Shown here in pieces: positions 10,965 to 21,932 of a stretch of 64,000 nucleotides of DNA. The notes beneath the pieces were generated by a model. The model was not told where the DNA came from, searched no databases, and worked only from the letters and a program-made list of their open reading frames with translations. Positions within the stretch are counted from its first letter, which is position 1. The number at the start of each line of letters is the position of its first letter. The DNA is from Branchipolynoe longqiensis. Its lineage: Eukaryota; Annelida; Polychaeta; Phyllodocida; Polynoidae. A program made the translations under genes and the position numbers. The stretch lies in NCBI GenBank assembly GCA_030323885.1, contig CM059196.1, positions 44,540,793 to 44,604,792 of the forward strand, in the 5' to 3' direction.

Positions 10965-11275
10965 TTACATCCTATCAACATCTGAGGTCATATCAGGATG
11001 GGTACCACCTTGTGACAGTGCACAATCATGGTCACTTTGTAGTGCTGCCCCACTGGGAAACCAGGCCATCGGCACCATGACCTGATATACCACACAGTCA
11101 CATTATCCCAATATTGCGCTAACAAGTCCTTGCCCTATCCTATTAATGCCAAGCGCCCGGCTAGGTAGCGACAAGTATCAATTTTATAAGTGATTGGCTT
11201 GACTCGACTGAGATCCAAATTCCCAACCTTCCACACAGGAAGCCTGCGCTCTACCAATTCGGCCACCACATCCGG
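10965..11275 (-). mobile_element. tRNA-derived SINE, reverse orientation
   Basis: Runs from TTTTTTACATCCTATCAACA through GTAGTGCTGCCCCACTGG and GCTAGGTAGCGACAAGTATC into the tRNA-like head. It is immediately followed by a plus-strand SINE 3' half, which makes an inverted pair. Confidence 0.75.
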
Positions 11276-11430
11276 TTCATGAGCAACAAAGAACAACAAG
11301 CTGTGCGGATTCCCAAACGCGATGTGGGGCAGCACTATGCAGTCGCCTTTGGTGCGCACTGTCACAAGTCGGTACCCGTCCTGATATGACCATAGATGTT
11401 GCCAGGACGTAAAACTCCAACAACCATGGG
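11276..11430 (+). mobile_element. SINE 3' half, plus orientation
   Basis: Contains GGGGCAGCACTATGCAGTCG, CACTGTCACAAGTCGGTACC and GCCAGGACGTAAAACTCC. The head is missing; it is juxtaposed head to head with the preceding copy. Confidence 0.7.
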
Positions 11431-11532
11431 ACCTTTAACGTCGGCTTGTTATGCCTTCCTACCGCGTCCATTATTGAGAAGTCTGCTTCCTTACGGATTG
11501 TGAAGCACTCCCGTATGTCATAACGCAACTGC

Positions 11533-11552
11533 CGGTGCGCATGCGCATGCGC
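11533..11552. promoter_or_regulatory. Overlapping NRF-1-like sites
   Basis: GGTGCGCATGCGCATGCGCA contains two overlapping TGCGCATGCGCA palindromes, the core recognised by NRF-1 in animals. No transcript start can be tied to it. Confidence 0.25.
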
Positions 11553-11699
11553 AGGCTCAGGCGCGGTAATTGGGCGCAGGCTAGCTTCCCCACACGGAGT
11601 GACGCCGGCTTGCAGAGACACTCTCCACACTCAAAATACCTACGTCCGTTGGTTTTCTTCCCCGTTCAATTAAAACAAAAAATTGCTCCAAGCTATTCG

Positions 11700-11845
11700 C
11701 TGCCGGATTCAGTCGACGAAGCGCTAAAACCACTGACTTCCCGTGTGGAATGCCGGAGGTTCGAAACCCGGTCGAGTCAAACAAATAATCCACATGGACT
11801 CCATCACACATGGACTCCATCACACATGGACTCCATCCAGTAACT
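11700..11845 (+). mobile_element. SINE-like tRNA head followed by an 18-bp triplication
   Basis: The B box GAGGTTCGAAACCC and the following GTCGAGTCAAAC match the head of the local SINE family. Immediately after come three copies of CACATGGACTCCATCACA (11796-11840). Confidence 0.6.
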
Positions 11846-12077
11846 ATGTCTAGCTACACTTCATACAAATGTATTGAAAGATCAGCTATATTAAAATAAT
11901 TATAAACAAATCTCAAACAAGAGAACTCATAAAATACAGCCCACAACACGCTCGCTGCCCTGACTAGACCAGGGACAAGTAATGCAGTCACGAATGCGAG
12001 GAATCTCAACAGGCACTCAGTCCACGAACTATGTCATTTCTCATGAGACACTCCTTGCCAAATTAAACTAATATCCG

Positions 12078-13110
12078 ATTCTCATCTGATTACAAAAGTT
12101 AAGCTTCATCAGTATTTGGATGGGTAATGATTTGCGAAGACAAGGTGCTGTAGATATCCTGCTACAGGTTTATAACCTACCAAATAAAAAGTGGATACGT
12201 AATAGATAACCAGCATCAGTACTTGAATGGGTGACCGCCGGGTGATACAACATACTGTAGACATCCTGACAAGCTTATCACCTACCAAATCAGTACTCGA
12301 TAAGTAATAGTTCAGGCGCAGATGTACTTGGACGGGTAGCATAGACATCCTGATACAGGCTTATATTCTACCAAATCAGTAGTTGCTAAATAAAATATAG
12401 CTGAACATCATAAGTACATGGATGGGTGACCACCTGGTAATACTAGGTGCAATAAACATCTTGATAATGCTTTTAGTCTACCAAACCAGTAATGATTAGT
12501 GTGAATAGTAATAGTTGAGCCTTGTCAGTCCTTGGATCGGTGCCATACACATCTTGATACAGGCATATAGCTTACCAAATTAGTAGCGGATAAGTAATGG
12601 TTGAACCTCATCAATACTTAGATGGATGGCTGCCTGGGAATATGAGGTACTGTGAACATCCTGCTGCAGACATAAAATCAACCAAATCAGGAGTGGATAA
12701 GTAATGGTTGAATTTCATAAGTATTTGTACGGTTGACTGCCTGGTAATAATACAAGGTTCTGTAGACAACCAAATACAGGCATATAGTCAACCAAATCAG
12801 GAGTGGACACGAAATAGTTGATCCTCGTAAGCACTTGGATTGGTGACCACTTGGTAATATAAGGTGCTATAGATATCGTGATACAGGCTTATAGCCTACC
12901 AAATCAGCAGTGGATAAGTAATAGTTGAACCTTCTAAGTACTTGGATATGTGGCTGCCTGGCAAGACATAGTGCCCTCGACATCCTGATACAGCTTATAG
13001 CCTACTAAATCAATATTAAAAAAGTAATAGTTGAGCTTCGTCAATAATTGTATGGGCGACCACTTGGTAATAGAAGGTACCATAGACATCCTAACACAGA
13101 CAAAGCAAGT
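12078..13110 (+). repeat. Tandem array of 5S rRNA-derived units (about 10)
   Basis: The first unit reads CCGATTCTCATCTGAT, AAGTTAAGC, AGTATTTGGATGGGT, AAGGTGCTGTAGA in that order. This matches the conserved order of eukaryotic 5S rRNA from box A (CCGATCTCGTCTGATC) through box C (AGTACTTGGATGGGTGACC) to the 3' end (GGTGCTGTAG). About nine further units, 90-125 bp each, repeat only the 3' part (e.g. TGAATGGGTGACCGCCGGGT at 12223, ATGGATGGGTGACCACCTGG at 12418, GATGGCTGCCTGGGAATA near 12623). Each is followed by a non-5S linker, CTTATAGCCTACCAAATCAG, and AAGTAATAGTTGA. No unit is an intact 5S gene. It may derive from a 5S-headed SINE or a truncated 5S gene. Confidence 0.75.
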
Positions 13111-13838
13111 AGTGGAAACGTGACTATTTCTATACTGCCTTCACCATGAACAGATCCTAGTGGGGAAAAAAGTCGAAATCCAATAAGTCTCTTCTAAATT
13201 AGTGCCCAGTGGTGGTTAGAGGAGAACCGGAGCTGCGGCCTGGCGTGTTTACATGCCCGGGTGTAGATAAAGCAAGTATCTATTGTGACTTTCACTCTTC
13301 TTCTGATGAGCTCCCCCATCTGGGTATTTACTAGGACTGTGCTGTTCCCATTTTTCAATAGTGTGACTCTATGACTTGAAGTAACTCTTCATCGATGCTG
13401 AATCCTCTGAGGGTTCCCATAGCACAATGTGCCAGACAATGTCAAATGCTTTCTGAAAATCTATGAAATTATGAAAGATATCATGCTGGTATTTATTGTA
13501 GATGTTTTCCGCTTAAAGTTCTGGCATTAAAGAGCTAATCAACTGTGCTTCTTCTAGTTCGGAAACTCTCCTACTCTTCAGCTAGGAGTTATTCAATTAT
13601 TGGCTTCAACGGATTTCGAGATAATATACCCTTTTCAACAGAGCATGCAATACATTAGTTTCTTGTCAATGCCGTCAGAGGGCGGGTTGGTGGTGGAAAT
13701 CCTCTATAAGTCTTTTCTAACAGAACATGGTGAACAGTGACATGTTTACCCAATGCATTAGTTCTCACACTGTCGTGAGAGGGCGGGTTGGTGGTGGAAC
13801 TGGTCTATTTATGGCTGATCTTTACCAAAGCAGGTGCT
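13111..13838. other. No gene recognised
   Basis: Unique-looking sequence. A short direct repeat, GAGGGCGGGTTGGTGGTGGAA (near 13679 and 13779), is the only structure seen. Confidence 0.45.
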
Positions 13839-13849
13839 TGACATTACCA

Positions 13850-14500
13850 GGATAAGATAACGACTGGTTGGCTCAGTGTCAGGATAATGCGGCTAAGAGA
13901 ATGAACTGTTCACTCGCTCTGTATATGACTGTTAATTCATTATATATGAGGCCAATGAACTGTTTACTCACTCTGTATATGACTGTTAATTCACTATGTA
14001 TGAGGCCAATGAACTGTTCAGTCACTCTGTATATCACTGTTAATTCACTATGTATGAGGCCAATGAAATGTTTACTCACTCTGTATATGACTGTTAATTC
14101 ATTATGTATGATACCAATGAACTGTTTACTCACTCTGTATATGACTGTTAATTCACTGTTTATGAGACCAATGAACTGTTCACTCACTCTGTATATGACT
14201 GTTAATTCATTATGTATGAGGCCAATGAACTGTTTACTCACTCTGTATATGACTGTTAGTTCACTGTTTATGAGACCAATGAACTGTTCACTCGCTCTGT
14301 ATATGACTGTTAATTCACTATGCATGAGACCAATCAACTGTTAACTCACTCTGTATATGACTGTTAATTGACTGTTTATGAGAACAATGAACTGTTCACT
14401 CACTCTGTATATGACTGTTAATTCATTATGTATGAGATCAATGAACTGTTCAATCACTCACTATGACTGATAACTCACTATGTTTCGTACTAATACACTG
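13850..14500 (+). repeat. 54-bp tandem array, about 11 copies
   Basis: Units run ATGAACTGTTCACTCACTCT, GTATATGACTGTTAATTCAC, TATGTATGAGGCCA with single-base variants. The 54-bp period is a multiple of three, so 150-codon frames stay open on both strands; they are artefacts. The array begins next to a SINE scrap (TGGTTGGCTCAGTGTCAGGA at 13866). Confidence 0.9.
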
Positions 14501-14669
14501 TTAACTCGCCATATGTATGACTATTGAAGTGTTAACTCATTACGTATGTGAATATTATACTTCTATTTCAACATATATGTTGCTCCACTAATGGGGACTT
14601 TTCATGAGCCATTTCTCTCGCTATACACTTGGTGGCAGCACCCGTTCCCTATCCAAGTCGGCCTTGATG

Positions 14670-15008
14670 GTTGGATAGAAGGGTGTAGGTGTGTGTGTTG
14701 GTGGTGTGTGGTTGGGGTTAAAGGATGTGGTGGGGGTGTAGGTATGTGTGTGGTGGGGGTGTAAGTGTGTGGTGGGGGTGTAGGTGTGTGGTGGGGGTTT
14801 AGGGATGTGGTGGGGGTGTAGATGTGTGGTAGGGGTGTAGGTGTGTGTGGTGAGGGTGTAGGTGTGTGTGCGGTGAGGGTGTAGGTGTATGTGTGGTGGG
14901 GTGTGTGTGGTGGGGTGTAGGGGGTATAACTGTGTGGTGGGGTGTGTGGTGGGGGTTTAGGGCTGTGGTGGGGGTGTCGGTGTGTGGTCGGGGTTTAGGG
15001 ATGCTAAA
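14670..15008 (+). repeat. G-rich minisatellite (left arm)
   Basis: Reiterated GTGGGGGTGTAGGTGTGTG and GTGGGGGTTTAGGGATGTG motifs, strongly G-rich on the plus strand. Its complement continues beyond a 35-bp centre at 15009-15035. Confidence 0.85.
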
Positions 15009-15035
15009 GATTGTCAGGTGCCACTCTGCAAGACA

Positions 15036-16072
15036 CCCCTACACCTCCACCACAAACCACCTATACCCCACCACCTACATGGTCAACCCCCACCACACAC
15101 ACCTACACCCCCACCACATCCGTAAGCCCCCACCACACCCCTACACCCCACCACACCCACCCCACCATACCCACTCACCACCCACACCCACCACACACCC
15201 CTAAATCCCCATAAACACCCACCACACACACCAAAATCCTCACCACACCCCAACACTTCCACAACACACCCCTACCACACAAACATACGCCCCCCACCAT
15301 CCACCCACCATACACACCTACACTCCAACCACCACACCATACCCACTCACCCCTACACCCCCCACCACACACCCCTATATCCATCCCTACACACACCCAC
15401 CACACACACCAACATCCTCACCACAGACCTACACCTCCACCACACAAACATACACCCCAACCACACCCACCCCATCATACACACCTACACCCCAACCACC
15501 CCTACACCCACACCACACACCCCTAAATCCCCATACACCCCCACCACATACACCAAAATCCTCACAACACCCCTACACCAGCACAACACACCTGCCACAC
15601 AAACCTACGCCCCCACCACATACCCACCATACACACCTACACCCCCCACACCATACCCACTCACCACAAACCCCTACACCCCCATCACACCCTTAAATCC
15701 CCATACACCCCCACAACACACACCAAAATCCTCACCACACCCCTACACCTCCACAACACACCCACCACACAAACATATGCCACACACCCGCCATACACAC
15801 CTACACCCCAACCACATCCACCACACCATACCCACTCACCCTACACCCCCACCACACCCCTAAATCCCCACACCAAAATCCTCACCACACACCTACAACT
15901 CCACCACACAAACATACGCCCCCACCACACACACCTACACCCCAAACACACCCACCCCACCATACCCACTCACCACACACCCCTACATCCCCACCACACC
16001 CCCATAAATCCCCATACACCCCCTACCACGCACCAAAATCATCACCACACCCCTACACCTCCACAACACATG
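15036..16072 (-). repeat. C-rich minisatellite (inverted right arm)
   Basis: Reiterated CACACCCCTACACCTCCAC, CACCACACACCTACACCCC and CTAAATCCCCATACACCC are the reverse complement of the motif left of 15008. The right arm is about three times as long as the left. No coding potential. Confidence 0.85.
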
Positions 16073-16461
16073 AGACCGGCATGACGCGCCATCTGACGAG
16101 AGAGTCATGCATACTGAAAGGTCCCCATTCACCCTCTATCTGACTGGTAAATCCGATAACTCACTAGATATTTGATTATTAACGTACAAACTCACTATTT
16201 TATATCTGACTCCAATCTCATCTTGCCTGTGAGTATTTCTTGACTCGCACTACAGAGGGCGCCACTTGGCTACTGCTACCCTATATGCGCGTCCACAGAA
16301 CAGTCCACCAACTAAATGGTGGAGTAGATTTACAAATACATTATCACACACAATCGCACATATTTCATTCACTCAGCCTAACTTGTCATTTGTTCTGCCA
16401 ATCCTATACATATATATTTTTTATATATTTATATATATAGATATATATATATATATAAATA

Positions 16462-16639
16462 CAGTAAAACCTCTCTAACCGACCACCTCCACAGATCGAC
16501 CACTCCCATATATCGATCGCTATATTTGGGTCCCAACAATACCGTTTTAACCATATTCTAACTCCCTAAACTGACCACCTCCCTAAATGGACCACTTATA
16601 GTCGGTCCCAAGGTCGGTCGATTTAGGCAGGTTTTACTG
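16462..16639. mobile_element. pogo/Tigger-like MITE, 178 bp
   Basis: The ends are CAGTAAAACCTCTCTAA (left) and the inverted partner GCAGGTTTTACTG (right), both flanked by TA, the target preference of Tc1/mariner-superfamily elements. The interior is a set of short inverted blocks (GACCACCTCC, GGTCGGTCGATTTA). A second copy is at 30262-30438. TA microsatellites lie just outside on both sides (16425-16458, 16703-16737). Confidence 0.8.
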
Positions 16640-16701
16640 TAGTTTCTTTATATATATGCTTTTATTGAATAAAATCATATATGCATGATATGCCTGATAA
16701 T

Positions 16702-16740
<39 letters not shown>

Positions 16741-16884
16741 TGTATCTATTTATTGAATGAAGCCCTGTCATGTGCGTTGACCCTAGAAAAAATCCCAAAG
16801 AATTTGTTGCATAACTCAATGCTTCCGTCTATTTATAGCGCACTGGACATTTGAAGTATCGACCGAAATACCACCATGCCCTCC

Positions 16885-17128
16885 TCCCCCCACTCCACAT
16901 TGTTGGCCCCCTCATAACCCACCCACACATATACAGATACCAACTCACGAACACACCACTCACACACATCAACACACAGGCACCTACCCACACACTCCCA
17001 CACACAGACACCCATAGACACACTAACTCCAACAGACACATACAAACTCCACCCACACACTCACAGGCACCCACCAACTTACTCACACCTTCCGACACCC
17101 ACATACGCCCACACTCACTCACTCACAC
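16885..17128 (+). repeat. CA-rich low-complexity tract
   Basis: CACACACTCACAGGCACCC-type reiterations; a transition zone into the polypyrimidine tract. Confidence 0.7.
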
Positions 17129-17129
17129 A

Positions 17130-17570
17130 TCCACCCCCCTCCACACCACCTCTCCCTCCCCTACTCCTCCCACTCCCACACCCTCCCCATCACCTCTTCC
17201 TCCCCATCTCCCTCCTCTCCCCTTACCCACCACCAACCCTCTCTCCTACTCCTCTCCGTTCCCCCTCCCTCTCCTACACCTCACTCTCCGTCTTCCCTCC
17301 CTCTCCCCTTCCAATACTCCTCCCTTACTCACCCCTCTCCCACACCCTACCCCCATCTCTTCCTCCCATCTCCTCCCTCCCCACCTCCCCTCCTTCTCCC
17401 GCTCCCCATCTCCTACCTCTCACCCTCCCCACCACCTCCTCCTCCCCTACTCCCTCTCCCTCTTCCCCTCCCACCACCTCCTCCCCATACCCTCCCCACA
17501 ACCCCCCTCTCCACCACCTCCCTCTCCCCCTCCCCCTCCCCCTTCCCCATCTCCCCGTTCCTCCACATGC
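17130..17570 (+). repeat. Polypyrimidine tract, about 440 bp
   Basis: Almost only C and T on the plus strand (CCTCCCACTCCC, CCTCTTCCTCCCC), ending abruptly at the CpG-rich block at 17575. Such homopurine-homopyrimidine DNA can form triplexes. Long open frames through it are artefacts. Confidence 0.85.
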
Positions 17571-17574
17571 ATAC

Positions 17575-18120
17575 CAGTGTGCGATGATCCGGAAGTGGTC
17601 CACCGGCTTCTCCCACCTCTTGCTTTGTCGGCCGGCGGGAGGAGGTCACGTGAGCGGCCGCCCAACTCACGCGAGAACTGAACCCGGTGCGGCGGCCTGG
17701 CGCGCCTCCACTGCTGGGCGGGGCGTCCGGGAAGGCCGGGGCGGCCGGGGCCTAATGTGCCGCGCCACCGAGACCACGCCAGGCCGCACTGCGCCGCGAG
17801 ATTCCCGCCCCGCCGACGTGAACCCGGGCAAATTGAAGCCGACACGGGCGGCCTTCAGTGGAAATGGCGCGCATGCGCCCTCACTGACACCGGCGGAAAT
17901 GACGCGCACGCAGCCGACTCTCCCCCATTCGCTTCCCGCCCCTCCCCCGCCTCCCACTTCCCCCATTCTACCCCCCCCCCCCCTCCCCTGCCCCCTCTCA
18001 GCTTGCAGGACGCATCAAAGGCAATTTCTCACCGCCGAGACAGGCGTTCGGCGCGCCGAGTTAGTGGCGGGGCCCGGCGCGCCGCTGGTGTCGCCGGGAA
18101 TATTATCCGCCTTGAAGTGC
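17575..18120. promoter_or_regulatory. CpG-island-like block, candidate promoter
   Basis: Dense in CpG against an AT-rich background. It holds ATCCGGAAGTGG (ETS-like), GGTCACGTGAGCGG (E-box), GGCGCGCATGCGCCC (NRF-1-like) and three GGCGCGCC octamers (about 17699, 18051, 18073). No exon can be framed on either side, so the direction and the gene served are unknown. Frames of 200 codons here reflect the lack of AT-rich stops. Confidence 0.45.
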
Positions 18121-18545
18121 GAGTCCCATGGGGAGTGGGAGTGGGAGTGGGGGTGGGGTTGGGGGTGGGGCGGGCTGGGTGGAGTGGTGAGAGTAGACGT
18201 GGGAGAGGGGTGGAGGTAGGGGCGGGAGAGGGGTGTAAGTGGGGCAGACAACACTTTTTAGGACACGGAAGGGAGACGGAGGAGTCTGTGTTGGGGCGAG
18301 GGTGGCGCAGAGTGGAGCAGACGACAATTCCAAGGATCACATAAGGGAGGGGTGTGTGTCGGGGTGGGGTGTGGGGGTGAGATGCAGCAGACATTTGTGA
18401 GGAACGCAGAAAGGACGGCGTGTCCGGGGAATGGGGTGGGGTTGAGGGAGGAGTGCAGCAGACGACAATTGTGTCGAATGCAGAATGGGGTTGGGGTGAG
18501 GAGGGGGGGGGGGGGGGAGAGGAGTGTGTGTATTGCGTAGAGGGA
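18121..18545 (+). repeat. G-rich low-complexity tract with a diverged internal repeat
   Basis: GGGAGTGGGAGTGGGGGTGGG-type sequence. A diverged unit of about 90 bp recurs around GCAGACAACACTTTTTAGGA, GCAGACGACAATTCCAAGGA, GCAGACATTTGTGAGGAACG and GCAGACGACAATTGTGTCGA. A poly-G run lies near 18506-18518. Confidence 0.65.
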
Positions 18546-20010
18546 GAGTCCAATAGCGAACCAGAAGCAGGGTTAGCACGCTCCAATCTCTACTTGTCAC
18601 GACTCTACTAGCCGACGCCGAGTAGCAAATTAGCAAGCGGAACCTCCAAAGTTAAAAATAAACTGTGTAGTGTGCTGCACTCATCCCAGCAGACATCCGG
18701 GTAGTGTTCTATCAACATATGTACCAGTGTGTACAGGTACGTGTGAGTATCGGTTGGTTGGTTGCATCGGGGTGGGTTAAGTAGTCCAAAAGACAATTTT
18801 CACCACCAAGTAAAAGCTAAGGCTGGTATCGGTGGCTGTGTAGGCAGGCTATGATGAAATAAATACAGACAAAGAGAAAGGAAGAGTATAATTTATTAGG
18901 TATCCCAAGAGAGCGCCGCACACTGGTGGAAATGCATCGTTTGGCACCAATAAGAGCTCATTTTAAACTCACTATAGTTCATCTAAAATTCTACCCATTG
19001 AAATGAAAAGTATATGGCATAATAGCTTATACACTGCTCTTTATGTATGTGTTATTTATTATTTCTGTCACTATTCCGAATTTGAATAAAAACTGTATAT
19101 TGCAGAGCCAAATTTGTGCCTCTCAAACCTTTTGGCCGTATCTCCAGATCATCAAGAATTGTTGTGGCAACATTCAATTCAAGTTGCGCAAGGCCCCATA
19201 GGTCCCACATGTTCAAAATCAAATAGAAACAATAGAGGAGATTCTTAGCCACATTTTAGTATCAAACATCAATGAGAACTTTGAACAGAATTATTGTTAA
19301 AAAACATTTGAAAACTTCAAAATGATTAAAAAACGGCCCCTAATTCTAAAAAAAAAGAACATTATATCATTAGAAACCTAATTTTGTCCTCTGTTTAAAT
19401 AATACAATTATTTTTGTCTATCCTGCATGGGGAAATGCGCAAAAATTGTGCAATTTTTAAAATAAAAGCATTATGTAACTTATACCTCTCAATTGTGAAC
19501 ATTGACAAGTGCCAATTTATGTTTTTTTGTCATTTTTAACAGCCAATATCTAAAAAATTAATAAGATGGTTACTCTGGAAATAATGTGTAAAGAAGAAGA
19601 GAGAGTACATCCCTCTGGTTTATTATTTATATGGTTACATGGGTTCATTGTAGAGTATCACCCCACCCCTTTCCCCCAATGGAAAAAAAGCATTCTTGGC
19701 CCTACCAATAGGGATTCAGCATTCCTGGTCCCCATGGATACCAGTGGTCTGCCCACCACCACAAGCTGTATGGCCCCATGGCCACCACCAACCTTGACCT
19801 TTGAGTGTGGTGATCCCTAGCCCAGCAGAGGGGGTAGGCCCTGAGTGCAATCACACCCAGACCCGCCAGCACCACTATGTCTATTTACATCCCACTCAGG
19901 CATCCACCAACCCATGCATACATTATATACATACATGCGCCTGGTCACGTACACCGATCAGTAATAGAACATTTGCATTCCCCCCTATGCCAAATATCGG
20001 AATATTTTAC
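18546..20010. other. AT-rich DNA, nothing recognised
   Basis: Poly-A and poly-T stretches and short frames only. I see no known repeat family or exon. Confidence 0.5.
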
Positions 20011-20011
20011 G

Positions 20012-20214
20012 CTCTGATGGCAGTGGCAAGAACTGATGTTGTGGGTGGCGGCTCACTATGCAAGATGCACTAAGGAAAAGATCTTATAGAGAATATTTGC
20101 TAGCAACCTGCCCTCTGATGACAGTGGCAAGAACTGATGTTGTGGATAGCGGCTCACTATGCAAGATGCTCTAAGGAAAACGTCTTATTGAGAATTTTTG
20201 CCACCAACCTGTGC
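20012..20214 (+). repeat. Tandem duplication of about 99 bp
   Basis: GGCAGTGGCAAGAACTGATG...CACTATGCAAGATGC (from about 20019) is repeated from about 20118 with roughly ten substitutions. Confidence 0.8.
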
Positions 20215-20425
20215 ACGCACGGTGACTTCCTAGTGCTGCCCCACTGGGATACCATGCCACCAGCACCATGACCTGATATTCCATTCAGTCACAATTATCA
20301 TGATATTGACCCAACCAGTCCTTGCCATATCCTAATATTAATGCCGAGTGCCTGGCTAGGAAGCGACAAGTATACATTGTTATGTCATTGGTTTGACTCG
20401 ACCAGGGTTCATGCCCGTGGGTATA
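20215..20425 (-). mobile_element. SINE fragment, reverse orientation
   Basis: Contains CTAGTGCTGCCCCACTGGGA, CACCATGACCTGATATTCC, GCTAGGAAGCGACAAGTATA and GACTCGACCAGGGTTC. The SINE 3' end is replaced by the preceding duplication. Confidence 0.75.
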
Positions 20426-20430
20426 TATAT

Positions 20431-21930
20431 ATATATATATGTGTGTGCAGTAGTCCATTATAAGTCGCACTACTAGTACTACACAGTGGTGGTCTCAACT
20501 GCTCTGACCCTTGCCAATAAGAAGCATCAATAGGTGGCAGTATGCTAGCAGGAACAGCCCTAGTGAAAAGATTCACCCGGTACTTGTAGTACACAGGTTA
20601 AGATTGGCCTTATATAAAAACGGTTGAAAAATTGGGCTAATGAACTGAGTCTTTATGAGAGCCTAATTTCTCAATCTAAGAAGCAACATTTATTCTTTGT
20701 ATATGTCTTCATGTTTACCAGCTACTTTTCAGTTGGAAAATATAATAAAACACATACTTTAATGCAATTTAAAAGTGAAATCGACAGCGTTCTCTGTCCA
20801 CCATCTTGTCTTCTTGCATTCTCGCCCATTTCACCAACTCTGTGCCTATATGAGTAGCCATTTGATACTGGAGCCACAGTTTCTAGTTCATGTTCCATAC
20901 TAAACCTATTTTCGCCCGTATTTACACTATGTTGTCCTTCACCCGTGTACCGGGTGAATCTTTTATCTAGAACAGCCCCTACGGTGGACGGCTCTACTCA
21001 TGTATGGTAGCCACCGTACTGTAGGATGTTCCACGCGACCCATATGGGCAGTGACACATGACATCTATTCCCTACCTTGGCAGAATATACTGGGCGACTG
21101 CCTGGTGTTTGAAGAAACTTTGGCTTTGCCATGTTATTCCTCAGGTGGAATAGAATGTAGTCCATCACATATTTAAGCACACAAACTGAGTATTTTTGGA
21201 TGCATTCGGGATACTGCTGCTGAAGAGCGATAGTTCTGTTTCATCTCTGCAGTTTTGTTTGATCCTTAGAGGGGATGGATTCATCCCTTCCTATGCCCGA
21301 CTCCCATCCCTTGGTGTCCCATTAAGGGTTGGCTCCAGCTAATGCTTTATGGGTAATATTGGTCCTCACCACAAACACCTTAAACCTAACCTAACTTGGG
21401 TATTAATAATGGCAAGCATTAAACTGACTTCTTGACTAGACTATTTGAACTATTCGATTTTATTATACATTTTAAATGGTGATGGAGGGGGAAGCCTCAA
21501 CAGTGTATTGTGGTGGGGAGCCAAGGGTGCACGCCAGCAGGCATGCCTAACAAGTGAGTGAGCTAGTTGGTAATACCTTACATGAATTAATACTCGGATA
21601 ATTCTTATACATCGCATATATAAACACCAAAATCCCGGAAATAGTGCATACTATCAAATGTAGGTGTCCATCCTGATAAACTGACCTTATAATATGTTGC
21701 TACGATATATTATGGGTATGCAGGTATTGCAGGTATTGCAATACCTCAGGGAGTTTGATGCCCCTGCCCTGCAGAGTTGTAAACCAATGCCTTGTGGTAC
21801 AGGTTCTTGACAGAACCGAAGGCTAAGGGAGCAAACCCTGAACAGAAAACCGTGTCACTGTGGTAGCATTTAGGGTGGTTGATGTATGGAACTCCCAACA
21901 TCTCCCGACCAGCCACTGCAGGGACAAATA
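20431..21930. other. No gene recognised
   Basis: Begins with a short TA/TG microsatellite, then unique DNA. At 21735-21930 the sequence may belong to the 5' part of the following LINE, but I could not confirm that. Confidence 0.45.
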
Positions 21931-21932
21931 GT

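Noticed and set aside
12078..12180. Functional 5S rRNA gene
   Set aside because: The 5' end and several conserved positions are missing, there is no terminator context, and the following units hold only 3' fragments.
13868..14344. Open frames of about 150 codons on both strands
   Set aside because: They lie in a 54-bp tandem array; the period is divisible by three, so frames stay open by chance on both strands.
14670..16072. TTTAGGG-like words as interstitial telomere repeats
   Set aside because: GGTTTAGGG occurs only as scattered variants of the GTGGGGGTGTAGG minisatellite, never as a uniform telomeric array.
16851..18586. Several Pro/Gly-rich ORFs of 85-276 codons
   Set aside because: Low-complexity CA/CT tracts and a CpG-rich block; overlapping frames on both strands are equally open and have no recognisable domain.
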